A DNA stretch of 64,000 nucleotides from Chloroflexota bacterium (GTDB lineage Bacteria; Chloroflexota; Anaerolineae; Aggregatilineales; Phototrophicaceae), in the NCBI GenBank assembly GCA_026707225.1, contig JAPOXG010000117.1:46697-110696 (forward strand), written 5' to 3'. Below, one piece after another: positions 17,387-27,047 of this stretch. Numbering within the stretch: position 1 is the first letter of the stretch; every line of letters begins with the position of its first letter. The translations under genes were made by a program, and so were the position numbers. The notes beneath the pieces were generated by a model. That model saw only the letters and a program-made list of their open reading frames with translations, did not search any database and had not been told where the DNA came from.

Positions 17387-17542
17387 CCCCAGCGGATTCC
17401 GCTCCGTGAAAAGCCGGGCGAGCAAAGGGAGAGACTGCACTGAAGCTGTGAATATGAAGCTGAAACCATATATAATAGGGCTAGCATGAGGCAAGACCAG
17501 GTTGCGCGCTCGATGTAGCCTGGCAAGTAGAGAGGTCGATCC

Positions 17543-18556
17543 ATGACCGAGGACAGTCAGCAAAGGCGGATTAAGTTTTATCGTTCGCCGGTTTCGGCCG
17601 CCGATTTGGCGCGTTTGAACCAGCGCAGCGACGTCAAGGGCATGGCGCAGACTTTGGCTTTCCTGGGGGTACTCTTTTGCACCGGCGCGCTCGCCTGGTA
17701 CGCCGTCGGCCGGGCGCATTGGCTGGTCGTCATCGCGCTGATTTTCTTGTATGGCTCTTTGCAAAAGTTCACTGTCAATGGACACCACGAATTCTGTCAT
17801 AAGACCGTATTCAAGACTCAATGGCTCAACGAGTTCTTCGTGCACATTTTCAGTTTCCTCGGCTGGTTCAGCCATATCTCCTTCTGGGCCAGCCATCAGG
17901 CGCATCATCGCTATACCTTGCACCCGCCCGATGATTCCGAGGTCGTCCTGCCGGTCAAGTTCACGCTCAAGTCTTATCTCCTTTTCGCCTTCATCAATGC
18001 GCGCGGTTTCTTCCTGCGCATGAGGCATACGCTGAAGCTCTGTTTCGGCATTATTGAAGATGATTGGGAGCAAGTTCTCTTCCCGCCAGAAAATGTAAAG
18101 GGCAGGCGAGCGCTCTTCAATTGGGCGCGCGCCCTCATGATTGGTCACGGGTTGATCGTACTCGTCTCGGTCTTGACCGGCTGGTGGATGCTGGCGGTGC
18201 TGGTTACCTTCGGGTCATTCTACGCCGGCGGATTCCAATATCTGTTGAATGTCGCGCAGCATATCGGCTTGACTGACAACACGCCCGACTACCGCATAAA
18301 CACCCGCACCATCGCGCTCAATCCGATTCTGGCCTTCCTCTACTGGCAAATGAATTATCATATCGAGCATCATATGTACGCGGCTGTGCCCTTCTACAAC
18401 CTGCCGGAATTGCATCGGATCGTGAAGCATGATATGCCTGAGCCCTGCCAGGGCATCACCGGGACATGGCGCCAGATCATCCCCATCCTGCGGCGGCAAC
18501 AGATCGAGCCGGACTATCAGTTCGCGCCGGAAGTGCCCAATCCTCAAATGTCGTAG
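17543..18556 (+). CDS. Membrane fatty acid desaturase
   Basis: 337 residues. Inserts a double bond into an acyl chain using a di-iron centre held by three His boxes, all visible: HHEFCH (81-86), HQAHH (about 118-122) and HIEHH (about 273-277). Paired hydrophobic segments (about 38-75, 96-112 and 195-225) anchor it in the membrane. The reaction needs oxygen and an electron donor, so the host is at least oxygen-tolerant. A TATAAT at 17471-17476 could be its -10. It stands alone, between the pseudogene patch and the Dpp-type operon. Confidence 0.9.
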   Translation: MTEDSQQRRIKFYRSPVSAADLARLNQRSDVKGMAQTLAFLGVLFCTGALAWYAVGRAHWLVVIALIFLYGSLQKFTVNGHHEFCHKTVFKTQWLNEFFVHIFSFLGWFSHISFWASHQAHHRYTLHPPDDSEVVLPVKFTLKSYLLFAFINARGFFLRMRHTLKLCFGIIEDDWEQVLFPPENVKGRRALFNWARALMIGHGLIVLVSVLTGWWMLAVLVTFGSFYAGGFQYLLNVAQHIGLTDNTPDYRINTRTIALNPILAFLYWQMNYHIEHHMYAAVPFYNLPELHRIVKHDMPEPCQGITGTWRQIIPILRRQQIEPDYQFAPEVPNPQMS

Positions 18557-18621
18557 CGCTTCAAGATCAGATGTCGTCGCCTGCGCTGGTGCCAGTTGGC
18601 TCGTTGGCGGCCCTCTGAGGT

Positions 18622-18650
18622 TTGACAGGCAAATGCATCGTGACTAGAAT
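18622..18650 (+). promoter_or_regulatory. Sigma70-type promoter of the Dpp-type operon
   Basis: TTGACA (18622-18627), a 17-base spacer, then TAGAAT (18645-18650). The predicted transcript has a leader of about 115 bases before the first permease gene. Confidence 0.65.
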
Positions 18651-18770
18651 CCACTTTACAGCGGAGTCGATTGCTGTTGGTTGCCAGGCGCCGTCGGGCA
18701 GATTTCCGCGAGCGAGACTTGCAATCCCAGCTCCGATGATGTTTCCAACTAGATCTCGCAGATTGAGACG

Positions 18771-19712
18771 ATGAAACAATACATCCTGCGGCGAGTCATC
18801 TTGATGATTCCCCTCGTCTTTGGCGTGACCACCGCCACCTTCGCGCTGATTCATCTTATCCCCGGCGACCCGGTCGAATTAATGATGAGCAACGCGCGGC
18901 AGCTGACCCAGGAAGAGATACATCGGATTCGCGAAAAGCTGGGTCTCAACGATCCGCTGCCGATCCAATATGTACGCTATGTGACAAATCTGCTCAAAGG
19001 CGACATGGGCAAATCGGTGCGGTCGCGCTCCGCCGTCAGTTATGAGATCATGCAGCGGCTGCCCGATACCGTCATCCTTACGGTGACGTCCATTTGCCTT
19101 GTGCTTGTCCTAGCCTTGCCCATCGGTATTCTGTCCGCCTTGAAACGCGGCACCTGGATCGACACGTTGGCAATGACCTTCGCTTTGTTCGGCGTATCGA
19201 TACCGGCCTTTTGGTTTGGCATTATGCTGATGCTAATCTTTGGGCTGCACCTCGATTGGCTGCCCACTGTCGGCCAGGGCAAGACGCCGATAGAATTCGC
19301 CCGCTCGCTCATTCTGCCCTCCGTGACACTGAGCCTGATTCTCCTGGGGCTGGTGACGCGGGTGGCGCGTTCCAGCATGTTGGAAGTATTGAGCCTGGAT
19401 TACGTGCGCACGGCGCGGGCGAAGGGCTTGGGCGCGAAGTGGGTCAATTTCCGCCATGCTTTGCCCAATGCCCTCATCCCGATTTTAACCGTCGTCTCCG
19501 GACAATTTGCCAGCTTGCTCGGCGGCGCCGTCCTTATCGAGAAAGTCTTCGGCTGGCCCGGCATAGGTCGGCTCGCGGTCGATTCCATCTTCGCCCGCGA
19601 CTACCTGGTCGTCACCAACACGGTGCTGGTGTTCGCGGTCATGGTTATTCTCGTCAATCTCGCCAATGACATTCTGTATTGCTACATCGACCCGCGCATT
19701 CGATTTCAGTAG
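18771..19712 (+). CDS. Peptide-type ABC transporter permease (DppB-like)
   Basis: 313 residues, inner-membrane permease of a peptide/nickel-class importer. It starts MKQYILRRVILMIPLVFGVT, the usual first helix of DppB, followed by the periplasmic loop IPGDPVELMM and LGLNDPLPIQY. The EAA-type cytoplasmic loop reads DYVRTARAKGLGAKWVNFRHALPNALIP. It is followed 10 bases later by the DppC-like gene and then by the binding protein. No ATPase gene lies with them. Confidence 0.92.
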   Translation: MKQYILRRVILMIPLVFGVTTATFALIHLIPGDPVELMMSNARQLTQEEIHRIREKLGLNDPLPIQYVRYVTNLLKGDMGKSVRSRSAVSYEIMQRLPDTVILTVTSICLVLVLALPIGILSALKRGTWIDTLAMTFALFGVSIPAFWFGIMLMLIFGLHLDWLPTVGQGKTPIEFARSLILPSVTLSLILLGLVTRVARSSMLEVLSLDYVRTARAKGLGAKWVNFRHALPNALIPILTVVSGQFASLLGGAVLIEKVFGWPGIGRLAVDSIFARDYLVVTNTVLVFAVMVILVNLANDILYCYIDPRIRFQ

Positions 19713-19722
19713 AGGATGAAGC

Positions 19723-20622
19723 ATGGCTGAACATATTGTCGACTTGGCTGCGGACGCGGCCTTCATTGAGCTAACTGAGCCCAAGTCCTTTTTCTATAAA
19801 GCTTCCCAGCAGCTCTTTGGAAAAAAGCAGGCAATCTTGGGTTTCGTTGTTTTGATTGTGCTTGTCCTGGCGGCGATTTTCGCCGAACAGATCGCGCCCT
19901 ACGATCCCTACAAGACCAATTACGCCAATGTGAAGCAGCCGCCCAGCGCGGAACATTTCATCGGCACGGATGAATTGGGGCGCGATGGCTTCAGCCGCTT
20001 GATTTATGGGGCGCGCATCTCGCTGATGGTTGGCGTGTCTGTCTCCGCCATATCTACCACCGTCGGCGTCGCCCTTGGGGCTATCGCGGGATATTTCGGT
20101 GGCGTGATAGACATGATCATCATGCGCGCGGTCGACCTATTTATGGCATTCCCTTTTCTCGTTCTCGCCATCGCCCTGGTCGCTGTCTTTGGTCCCAGCC
20201 TTTTCAATATGATGCTGGCGCTGATCCTATTGTATTGGATCTGGTTTGCGCGGCTTGTGCGTGGCATGGTCTTGACCCTGCGCGAGACTGAATTCATCGT
20301 CGGCGCCAAAGCGGCGGGCGCCTCCGATATATCAATCATCTTCCGCCACATTCTGCCCAACGTATTCCCGGTGGTGGTCGTCCAAGGCTCCTTCAGCGTT
20401 GCCGACGCGATTCTCATCGCCGCTGGCCTGAGCTACCTGGGCCTGGGCGCCCAGCCGCCAACCGCCGAATGGGGCTCCATGCTCAGCAACGCCAAAGAAC
20501 TGATGCGCATCTTGCCTGTACTGTCCATCGCGCCCGGCGTCGCCATCATGATCACCGTGCTCGCTATCAACTTCATCGGCGATGCCTTGCGCGACGCGCT
20601 CGACCCCACCTTGCGCAATTGA
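19723..20622 (+). CDS. Peptide-type ABC transporter permease (DppC-like)
   Basis: 299 residues, partner permease of the preceding gene. The N-terminal cytoplasmic stretch (LFGKKQAILGFVVLIVLVLAA) leads into helix 1, then the FIGTDELGRDGFSRLIYGAR motif typical of DppC, and the EAA loop EFIVGAKAAGASDISIIFRH. GAGGATGAAGC lies before the ATG. The next gene is the binding protein, about 230 bases on. Confidence 0.92.
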   Translation: MAEHIVDLAADAAFIELTEPKSFFYKASQQLFGKKQAILGFVVLIVLVLAAIFAEQIAPYDPYKTNYANVKQPPSAEHFIGTDELGRDGFSRLIYGARISLMVGVSVSAISTTVGVALGAIAGYFGGVIDMIIMRAVDLFMAFPFLVLAIALVAVFGPSLFNMMLALILLYWIWFARLVRGMVLTLRETEFIVGAKAAGASDISIIFRHILPNVFPVVVVQGSFSVADAILIAAGLSYLGLGAQPPTAEWGSMLSNAKELMRILPVLSIAPGVAIMITVLAINFIGDALRDALDPTLRN

Positions 20623-20851
20623 TTTGCATAATGGGCGCGGACTGCGATAATATCTCGGAAACGCGTCTCTCCACCTCTCCCCGCGCATCACGATCACCGA
20701 GATGTATTCCAAGGGATAGCGTTGGCTTGGCGTTCTATTCGAGCGCATGATGCTCACCTGCACAGGAAGGAGGCGATTATTGGCCTGTCCGCGGGAAAGA
20801 AGACTTTTCGGTTCTTGCAGCAAATCAAGCTTGCCTAAGGAGAGCTTAATC

Positions 20852-22453
20852 ATGAAACTCAAAACGGTATTGATTTACGCCGCGCTGGTCTTGGTCCTGT
20901 CGCTTTCGCTGGCGCCAGCCGCCGCCGACGGTCACTGCCCGCAGGAGGGCGGCACCTTCACAATCGGTGTCGATACTTTCTTGCCGATGGACCCCAACAC
21001 CGCCGCGCATGACTGGACCTTCTACGCCATCACCAACATCAACAGCATGCTTTTCCGCATCGAATCTGGCCAGCCGGTCGGCGATCTGGCCGAGTCCTGG
21101 GATATCAGCGAGGACGGCACGGTTTACACCTGGCATATCCGGCCCGGCATGATGTGGCACGATGGCAATGAGGTTTTCCCCGAAGGCGAAAGCCGCGAAG
21201 TGACGGCGCATGACGTAGTCTATTCGATCTATCGCCAATATGATGATACGTCGTCGATCATGGCGGCCGACCTGCGCAATCTCTTTGTCTCAGCCGAGGC
21301 AACGGACGACCATACGGTGGTTTTGACCCTCAGCGGGCCCGACGCCATCATGTATGACAAGGCGCGCGGTTTGACCTTCACCGCCATCGTCGCCCAAGAA
21401 GCGATCGAGCATTATGGCGATGACTACGGTTTGAACCCGCTGGGTTCCGGTCCCTTTGAATTTGTCTCTTACTCGCCCGACGAAGAAGTCGTTCTGCGCG
21501 CGAACGAGGACTACTATATCGACCCCTGCCTGGACGAGGTCATCTTCCGCGTCATGCCCGATGTGCCGGCGGCGATGATCGCGCTGGAAGCCGGCGACAT
21601 CGACTGGTGGGGCGCGGTAACGCCCGGCGACGATGTAGGTCGCTTCCTGGATAACGAAGACATGACCGTCATCAACTTTGGCTGCCCGGTCGCCACCCGC
21701 CTCTACATGTCGGTGGACAAGGCGCCATTTGACGATGTTCGCTTCCGCAAGGCGCTCTCCCACATGAAAGATGGCAACGCCATAAACGCGGCGCTCCGCG
21801 GTCCGACTCATGTGAAAGGCGCCGGTACAGCTGGTCCTGGCGTCGCCGGTTATGTCGAAGGGCTCTATGACGAATACCACGCCTATGATCCCGAATTGTC
21901 AATGTCGCTGCTGGATGAACTCGGCATCGTCGACAGCGATGGCGATGGCTGGCGCGAGATGGATGGCGAGCTCCTGGAGATTCCCATGTTCGCCTGGAAC
22001 TCCGATCCGGCGCCGGATTATGTGGCTGCTACAGTAGACGCCGGCGCCCAGATCGGCCTCAAGATCCGCCCGGAAATCGCTGATCCCGGCACCAACAATG
22101 CCAGACGCAAGGACGGCGAATGGGGCATCTATCTGGGTCAAGGCTGGTGCGGCGAAGGCGGCACCAACGCGCTCTGGGGCAGAAACGGCTGGATTTCTAC
22201 GCTGGGTTATGTCGATGAAGAGATCTTCACGCTGCTGGATCAGTCGGCGCAGAACCTCGACGAAGAGTCGCGCGAGGCGCAGTTGCAAGCGGCCACGACG
22301 CGCGTCGCCGCGCTCTACTTTGAGCCGGCCTTCGGTTTCTTCAACATCTTCACAGTGAAGAACAATTACGTGAAGGACTTCTTCGGTGGCGAATGGACGC
22401 TGAATCTCGTCACCGATGACCACAACGTGTGGATCAACGAAGACGAGAGATAG
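20852..22453 (+). CDS. Peptide-type ABC transporter substrate-binding protein (SBP family 5)
   Basis: 533 residues, exported. The tracked ORF begins at 20747, but the Met at 20852 follows AAGGAGAG by 8 bases and opens a clear signal peptide (MKLKTVLIYAALVLVLSLSL, cleavage likely after APAAADG). The mature part has family 5 features: LAESWDISEDGTVYTWHIRP, EVTAHDVVYSIYR, LNPLGSGPFEF and RFRKALSHM. No lipobox Cys follows the signal, unusual for a monoderm lipoprotein. It supplies ligand, probably peptides, to the two permeases upstream; the peptidases that follow support that. Confidence 0.9.
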   Translation: MKLKTVLIYAALVLVLSLSLAPAAADGHCPQEGGTFTIGVDTFLPMDPNTAAHDWTFYAITNINSMLFRIESGQPVGDLAESWDISEDGTVYTWHIRPGMMWHDGNEVFPEGESREVTAHDVVYSIYRQYDDTSSIMAADLRNLFVSAEATDDHTVVLTLSGPDAIMYDKARGLTFTAIVAQEAIEHYGDDYGLNPLGSGPFEFVSYSPDEEVVLRANEDYYIDPCLDEVIFRVMPDVPAAMIALEAGDIDWWGAVTPGDDVGRFLDNEDMTVINFGCPVATRLYMSVDKAPFDDVRFRKALSHMKDGNAINAALRGPTHVKGAGTAGPGVAGYVEGLYDEYHAYDPELSMSLLDELGIVDSDGDGWREMDGELLEIPMFAWNSDPAPDYVAATVDAGAQIGLKIRPEIADPGTNNARRKDGEWGIYLGQGWCGEGGTNALWGRNGWISTLGYVDEEIFTLLDQSAQNLDEESREAQLQAATTRVAALYFEPAFGFFNIFTVKNNYVKDFFGGEWTLNLVTDDHNVWINEDER

Positions 22454-22494
22454 GCGACTTCTGCGCATTGCATGCAGCCGCCATCAGAAACGCC

Positions 22495-22599
22495 TAGGGG
22501 CGAGCCTTGGCTCGCCCACCGAATCATAAGCTGTAGGGGCGAGCTATCAGTTCGCCCGCCGAATCACAAACTGTAGGGGCGCCCCTTGGGTCGCCCTAG
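22495..22599 (+). repeat. Three direct half units of the interspersed repeat, about 39-base period
   Basis: Three half units begin at 22495 (TAGGGGCGAGCC-TT-GGCTCGCCC), 22532 (TGTAGGGGCGAGCT-ATC-AGTTCGCCC) and 22572 (TGTAGGGGCGCCCCTTGGGTCGCCC). The linkers CCGAATCATAAGC and CCGAATCACAAAC are near identical, so this is a tandem array, unlike the head-to-head copies elsewhere. Confidence 0.8.
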
Positions 22600-22632
22600 C
22601 AACGCAAACCTTTAAGGCATGCAGGCTGAGCT

Positions 22633-23991
22633 ATGGACCTACAGCAGATCGCCGCTGACATTCCCGAGTATCAAGCCTTCCTCACTGTTGATGAATTGAA
22701 CGCGTCCAGCTACCGGCTGCGCGAGCAGTACCCGGATCTCGTCAGCATCCGCGAAGTTGGCAGCACGCGCAATGGCGAGCCAATCGAGCTCTTGACCATT
22801 GCCGGCGGCGAAGACAGGGCTTTCGTCTTTGGCGGTCCCCATCCCAACGAACCCATTGGCTGCATGACGATTGAATACCTCTCGCGGCGGCTCTGCGAAG
22901 ATGATCAATTGCGCGCGGAACTGGGCTACAGCTGGGATTTCATCAAATCGATTGATGCCGACGAAATGCGCCTCAATGAAGGCTGGTTCAAGGGACCCTA
23001 CACTCCCAGCAATTACGCCCGCCATTTCTATCGCCCGGCGCGGCGTGAACAAGTCGAGTGGACTTTTCCGATAAATTACAAAGCGCTCAAATTCGACGAT
23101 CCCTTGCCGGAGACCCGCGCCTTGATGCGCGTGATTGACGAGACCAAGCCCAAGCTGCTTTATTCATTGCATAACGCCGGCTTCGGCGGTGTTTACTATT
23201 ACGTTTCCGGCGAGTGCCCGACGCTTTACGACACCTTTCATCGGATACCCGAATGGTTCGGTCTCGCGCTTGATCTGGGCGAGCCTGAACTGAGCTTCGC
23301 CGAGCCTTACGCGCCGGCGATTTATCGCATGTTAACCAGCGAAGACATGTACGATCATCTCGAGCGGCACGGCGTCGCCGATCCAAGCGCGGTCATCGGC
23401 TTCAAAGCATCGAGCGCGCAGTACGCCGAGCGGCACGGTTCTTTCTTTTTGATTGTCGAAATGCCTTATTTTGATGAACCGCGGGTCAACGATCCATCAT
23501 CAACGACGACGATACGGCGCGATGCGATACTGGGCGCCATGGACATCGCCATCGAACACGACGATTGGATTCGCGGGCGGCACGCGGCTGTTGAAGACGC
23601 CCTGCGCCTGGATACGCCTGTCCGACGGGCGCTGGAAGATTTCCTCGAGATGAGCGCCGGCTTTCGCGAAGCCGATCGCGAGTGGGTCATGCGCGCGGAA
23701 GAAACCAATCGACCGGCCACGCAGGCCGAATTGTTCAGCAATTTGCATACCTCCCGCTTCTACAAAATGCTGAACACCGGGCTCTACGCGCGCATGCTGC
23801 GGGAGGAGATAGCTGGTGGGAATACGGATCCCGCCATTCAATCGGCAAGCGATGACGCGGAAGCGCGCTTGAAAGCGGACGGCCAGGCGCTGGAAAGCGC
23901 GCTCGATTACCGCGCCATCCCGATCCGAAGCCTGGTCGGGGTGCAATGCTGCGCCGGGCTCGCGGCCGCCGCTTACCTGCAAAGTCGCTGA
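22633..23991 (+). CDS. M14 family zinc carboxypeptidase
   Basis: 452 residues. Zinc-dependent removal of C-terminal residues from peptides, or a related amidase. The HxxE zinc pair is in GGPHPNEPIG (His70, Glu73). The third ligand His is in LLYSLHNAGFGG (about 182), and the likely catalytic Glu is in FFLIVEMPYF (about 276). No signal peptide is seen, so it is probably cytoplasmic and could process peptides brought in by the adjacent importer. The C-terminal 130 residues are helical and not recognised. Confidence 0.85.
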   Translation: MDLQQIAADIPEYQAFLTVDELNASSYRLREQYPDLVSIREVGSTRNGEPIELLTIAGGEDRAFVFGGPHPNEPIGCMTIEYLSRRLCEDDQLRAELGYSWDFIKSIDADEMRLNEGWFKGPYTPSNYARHFYRPARREQVEWTFPINYKALKFDDPLPETRALMRVIDETKPKLLYSLHNAGFGGVYYYVSGECPTLYDTFHRIPEWFGLALDLGEPELSFAEPYAPAIYRMLTSEDMYDHLERHGVADPSAVIGFKASSAQYAERHGSFFLIVEMPYFDEPRVNDPSSTTTIRRDAILGAMDIAIEHDDWIRGRHAAVEDALRLDTPVRRALEDFLEMSAGFREADREWVMRAEETNRPATQAELFSNLHTSRFYKMLNTGLYARMLREEIAGGNTDPAIQSASDDAEARLKADGQALESALDYRAIPIRSLVGVQCCAGLAAAAYLQSR

Positions 23992-24061
23992 TGCTTCAGT
24001 CACCACGCAGCTTGACTTTGGCGCGGCGCTTCAAAACTGCCATAAACGAGAGGGGCGCACG

Positions 24062-25240
24062 ATGAATATCTCGAATGCACGCGCATATCTGATCGCAGTC
24101 CTCATGCTGATCACATTTGTCCTGGTCGCCTGCAGCGATGGCGCGTCCAACAGCGCCGCCGTCGAAGAAGTGACCAGCCAGGTCGCCTTTCTTTATCGCG
24201 AAGACATTGAGGCATACAATTGGAGCCATTTGCATGAGATCGGGCGCCTGTATCTGGACGAGCAGCTGCCCGATCTAGGCACGAAATATATTGCCAATGT
24301 CTCGGTTGACGGCGCCGAAAAGGCTTTGCGGCAATTGGCGGAAGAGGGGCACAAGCTCATCTTCGCCACCTCCGCCGAATATTATGACGCGGTGCTGAAA
24401 GTTTCCGAAGATTTCCCCGATACCTATTTCGAAGTCTATGGCGGCGGCGAGACAGCGGACAATGTCGCGACCTACGACGGGCGCATGTACCAAGCGTTCT
24501 ATGTCGCCGGTGGATATACTGGCGAGATGACGGTCAGCGGCATCATCGGTTTGATCGCTCCCGAGCCAACCGTTGAAGTCATTCGGCACATCAATGCCAT
24601 TACCGCCGCCTCGCTGCTAGTTAGGACCTGCGAAGATATTTCGGTGCACATTCGCTGGACCGGCTCCTGGAATGACCCGGAGGCGGAGCGCGCGGCCGCC
24701 CTCGAACTGGTGGATCTCGGCGCCGATGTCCTCGTTCAGCATACCTATAGTCCAGAAGTGCAGAAAGTCGCCGAAGAAAAGGGCGTACGCTCGATGGGCT
24801 ACGGCTTCGATATGCGCGAATTCGCTCCCAATGCCAACATGACCAGCATCATCTGGCAGTGGGGTTGGTACTATTTGCTGCAGGTCGAGAAAATGCTTGA
24901 GGACAAATGGAAAGCCAAAGCCTACGATGGCAAGGTCTCCACCAAGGCTCATGGCCGCGGCATCGTCGACTTGGCGGCTTATAACTACGACCAGATCCCC
25001 CACATCATGGAAGCGCCTCCGCTCAAATGGCGCATCACCTGGAATGAAACGGTCAAAGATTCTTTTGACGGTCCAGTCTATGCCCAAAACGGCGACCTGG
25101 TGCTGGCGAAGGGAGACAAGTTTCCCAAGGGTTACATCTTCACCGATATGGATTGGTTCGTGGAGGGCGTTGTCGGCGACGCGCCCGGCGACGCGCCGGA
25201 AAAGGTAGAAGGCCGCGGGCGCGACGTCGTCTGCCGTTAG
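24062..25240 (+). CDS. BMP-family (PnrA-like) substrate-binding lipoprotein
   Basis: 392 residues. The lipobox LVAC ends at Cys24 after a hydrophobic signal (YLIAVLMLITFVLVACSDG). The body matches the basic membrane protein family that binds nucleosides or similar ligands: VAFLYREDIEAYNWSHLHEIG, HKLIFATSAEYYDAV, HIRWTGSWNDPEAERAAALEL and GYGFDMREFAPNANMTSIIWQW. No permease or ATPase of that importer type is adjacent, so it is an orphan binding protein inside a peptide-use region. The ligand is unknown. Confidence 0.88.
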   Translation: MNISNARAYLIAVLMLITFVLVACSDGASNSAAVEEVTSQVAFLYREDIEAYNWSHLHEIGRLYLDEQLPDLGTKYIANVSVDGAEKALRQLAEEGHKLIFATSAEYYDAVLKVSEDFPDTYFEVYGGGETADNVATYDGRMYQAFYVAGGYTGEMTVSGIIGLIAPEPTVEVIRHINAITAASLLVRTCEDISVHIRWTGSWNDPEAERAAALELVDLGADVLVQHTYSPEVQKVAEEKGVRSMGYGFDMREFAPNANMTSIIWQWGWYYLLQVEKMLEDKWKAKAYDGKVSTKAHGRGIVDLAAYNYDQIPHIMEAPPLKWRITWNETVKDSFDGPVYAQNGDLVLAKGDKFPKGYIFTDMDWFVEGVVGDAPGDAPEKVEGRGRDVVCR

Positions 25241-25333
25241 GCTTCGCCGCTGTCGACCGGACTCGTGCGTTAATCCCAGCTACTAATGAAAGTAGCTGTG
25301 GTAGAAATGCGATCGCCAGAATGATCGAGATGC

Positions 25334-25405
25334 TGTAGGGGCGAGACTTGTCTCGTCCTCCCGCTAAGCCGCAAGCTAGTGGTTGTTTCGCCGGCTCGCC
25401 CGTAC
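25334..25405. repeat. Decayed paired-hairpin repeat in a 341-base gap
   Basis: TGTAGGGGCGAGAC-TT-GTCTCGTCC at the left and GGCTCGCCCGTAC at the right, with substitutions in both arms. The rest of 25241-25581 holds nothing recognisable except ACAGGAGAAACAA, the ribosome site of the next gene. Confidence 0.65.
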
Positions 25406-25581
25406 GAACGCAAAATATAGGGCGTAGCTATGTGCCAGGCAGCCGTTTCAGCAAGAATCTTATGCAAGATCGATTGCGAGACTGCCATATTTTCCTCTGT
25501 GACCTCTGTATTGCCTCGAATCCTCAGTGGTAAGACCTTTGAAATTTGTTGCTCGTCGAGGGATAGAAACAGGAGAAACAA

Positions 25582-26934
25582 ATGCCCCACGCTTTAGTAA
25601 ACGAAAGCCCGGATCTGGCGGCGGCCATCGACCTCTACGACGCCTGGATTCGCTACACCATGCAGCGGAAACACCAGCCTGGGCTGGCGGTTGGCATCGT
25701 GCATGATGGCGATCTCTTGTGGGGACGGGGATTTGGATATGCCGATGTCGACGCCAAAAGGCCAGTCACCTTTGACACGCGATTTCGCATCGCCAGCATC
25801 AGTAAGACTTTCACCGCTGTCGGCATCTTGCAGCTGCGCGATGCCGGGGCGCTTTGCCTTGATGACCCGGTTTCAAAATACCTTGACTGGTTCGATTTGC
25901 AATATGAAGGCGCGCCGGCAATCACGATCCGGAATTTGCTGACGCATAGCTCCGGGCTGCCGCGCGACTCTCACAACCCCATGTGGACGGAATGCGACGC
26001 GCCGGCCTGGGATGAATTCGCGCGCGAGCTGCTGGCGCGCCCGCCGACGCGCCCGCCTTATGACAAGTTCGCCTACAGCAATGTCGGCTACTCCCTGCTG
26101 GGCGGCATCATCGAGCAAGTGTCGGGCGAGTCATGGGCGAGCTATCTGCAGCGCAATATCCTTGATCCGCTGGGCATGTCGGAAACGCATCCGGCGCCGC
26201 GCGGCGACGACCCCCAGTTGGCGATTGGCTATTCACAACTGAATGATCAGTACGAGCGCAGGCCGATGCCCTTCTTCTTGATGAATGGCTTTGAAGCGTC
26301 GGCCAATTTCGCTTCGTCCCTGAATGATCTGGTCAAATTCGCCGCCTTCCACCTGAGCGAGGAAGAGAACGCGGTCCTCTCCCCGCATTCCCTGCGCGAC
26401 ATGCATCGCATTCACTGGCTGGAACCATCCTGGAACGAAGGTTACGGCTTGGGCAGCATGCAGTACAAGCTGGGCGACTGGTCAATCAGTGGCCACGCCG
26501 GCGGCTACCCCGGCTACCTCACCGGTTTCACGCTCTGCCGCGAACACAAGACGGCCGTAATCGCGCTCACGAACGCGTTGGGCAGCGCGCCACCCGAATA
26601 CATCAACCAAGGCTACAAACTCGTCTTACCCGAGATCATCAGGGCGACCGAAGCGGCGCCGCCCGAAGCGGACCCGGACTGGCAGATTTATCTCGGTGAG
26701 TACCGCCATGATTGGGGATATGAGAAAGTCATTTTGCGCGCCGGACAACTGCAGATTGTCTCGCTTGACGCCATGAACGATTCGCCCGTCATCCTCAAAC
26801 CGACCGACGCCGAGCACGTTTTCACCATCGAAGAGCAGGGCGGATCCAACGAAACGGCGCGCTTCGAGTTGGATGCATCGGGCGCTGTCCTGAGGATGTG
26901 GCTGCGCAATGAATACGCATTCAAAGCAACGTAA
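25582..26934 (+). CDS. Serine hydrolase, beta-lactamase class C / penicillin-binding-like
   Basis: 450 residues. The class C hallmarks are present: SxxK as SISK (Ser72, Lys75) in RIASISKTFTAVG, YxN as YSN (about 167) in KFAYSNVGYSLLGG, and a GHAGG motif (about 304) in place of KTG. A C-terminal beta domain (about 360-450) follows. There is no signal peptide, so a peptidase or esterase role in the cytoplasm is more likely than antibiotic resistance. ACAGGAG precedes the ATG. It lies among peptidase genes. Confidence 0.85.
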   Translation: MPHALVNESPDLAAAIDLYDAWIRYTMQRKHQPGLAVGIVHDGDLLWGRGFGYADVDAKRPVTFDTRFRIASISKTFTAVGILQLRDAGALCLDDPVSKYLDWFDLQYEGAPAITIRNLLTHSSGLPRDSHNPMWTECDAPAWDEFARELLARPPTRPPYDKFAYSNVGYSLLGGIIEQVSGESWASYLQRNILDPLGMSETHPAPRGDDPQLAIGYSQLNDQYERRPMPFFLMNGFEASANFASSLNDLVKFAAFHLSEEENAVLSPHSLRDMHRIHWLEPSWNEGYGLGSMQYKLGDWSISGHAGGYPGYLTGFTLCREHKTAVIALTNALGSAPPEYINQGYKLVLPEIIRATEAAPPEADPDWQIYLGEYRHDWGYEKVILRAGQLQIVSLDAMNDSPVILKPTDAEHVFTIEEQGGSNETARFELDASGAVLRMWLRNEYAFKAT

Positions 26935-26942
26935 ATGGCGTT

Positions 26943-26971
26943 TGTATGGGCGAACTCGGCGAGTCGCCCGC
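26943..26971 (+). repeat. Single half unit of the interspersed repeat
   Basis: TGTATGGGCGAACTCGGCGAGTCGCCCGC: the core with one inserted T and an imperfect hairpin. It lies in the 113-base gap before the S9 peptidase gene. Confidence 0.6.
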
Positions 26972-27047
26972 TTGCGGAAACACGACATGTTTCGAATGGC
27001 ATGATTGCATCGGCTATTCTGTGAAGCGCCAGACTTGAGAGGCTGCC

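Noticed and set aside
16970-18148. 392-codon minus-strand ORF
   Set aside because: Antisense to both the GH20-like remnant and the desaturase; no family motifs.
22495-22599. Possible CRISPR array
   Set aside because: Only three units; the linkers are near identical and the units are hairpins, the opposite of repeat-spacer logic; no cas genes.
25270-25590. 106-codon minus-strand ORF in the gap before the serine hydrolase
   Set aside because: Runs through repeat sequence and has no protein-like features.
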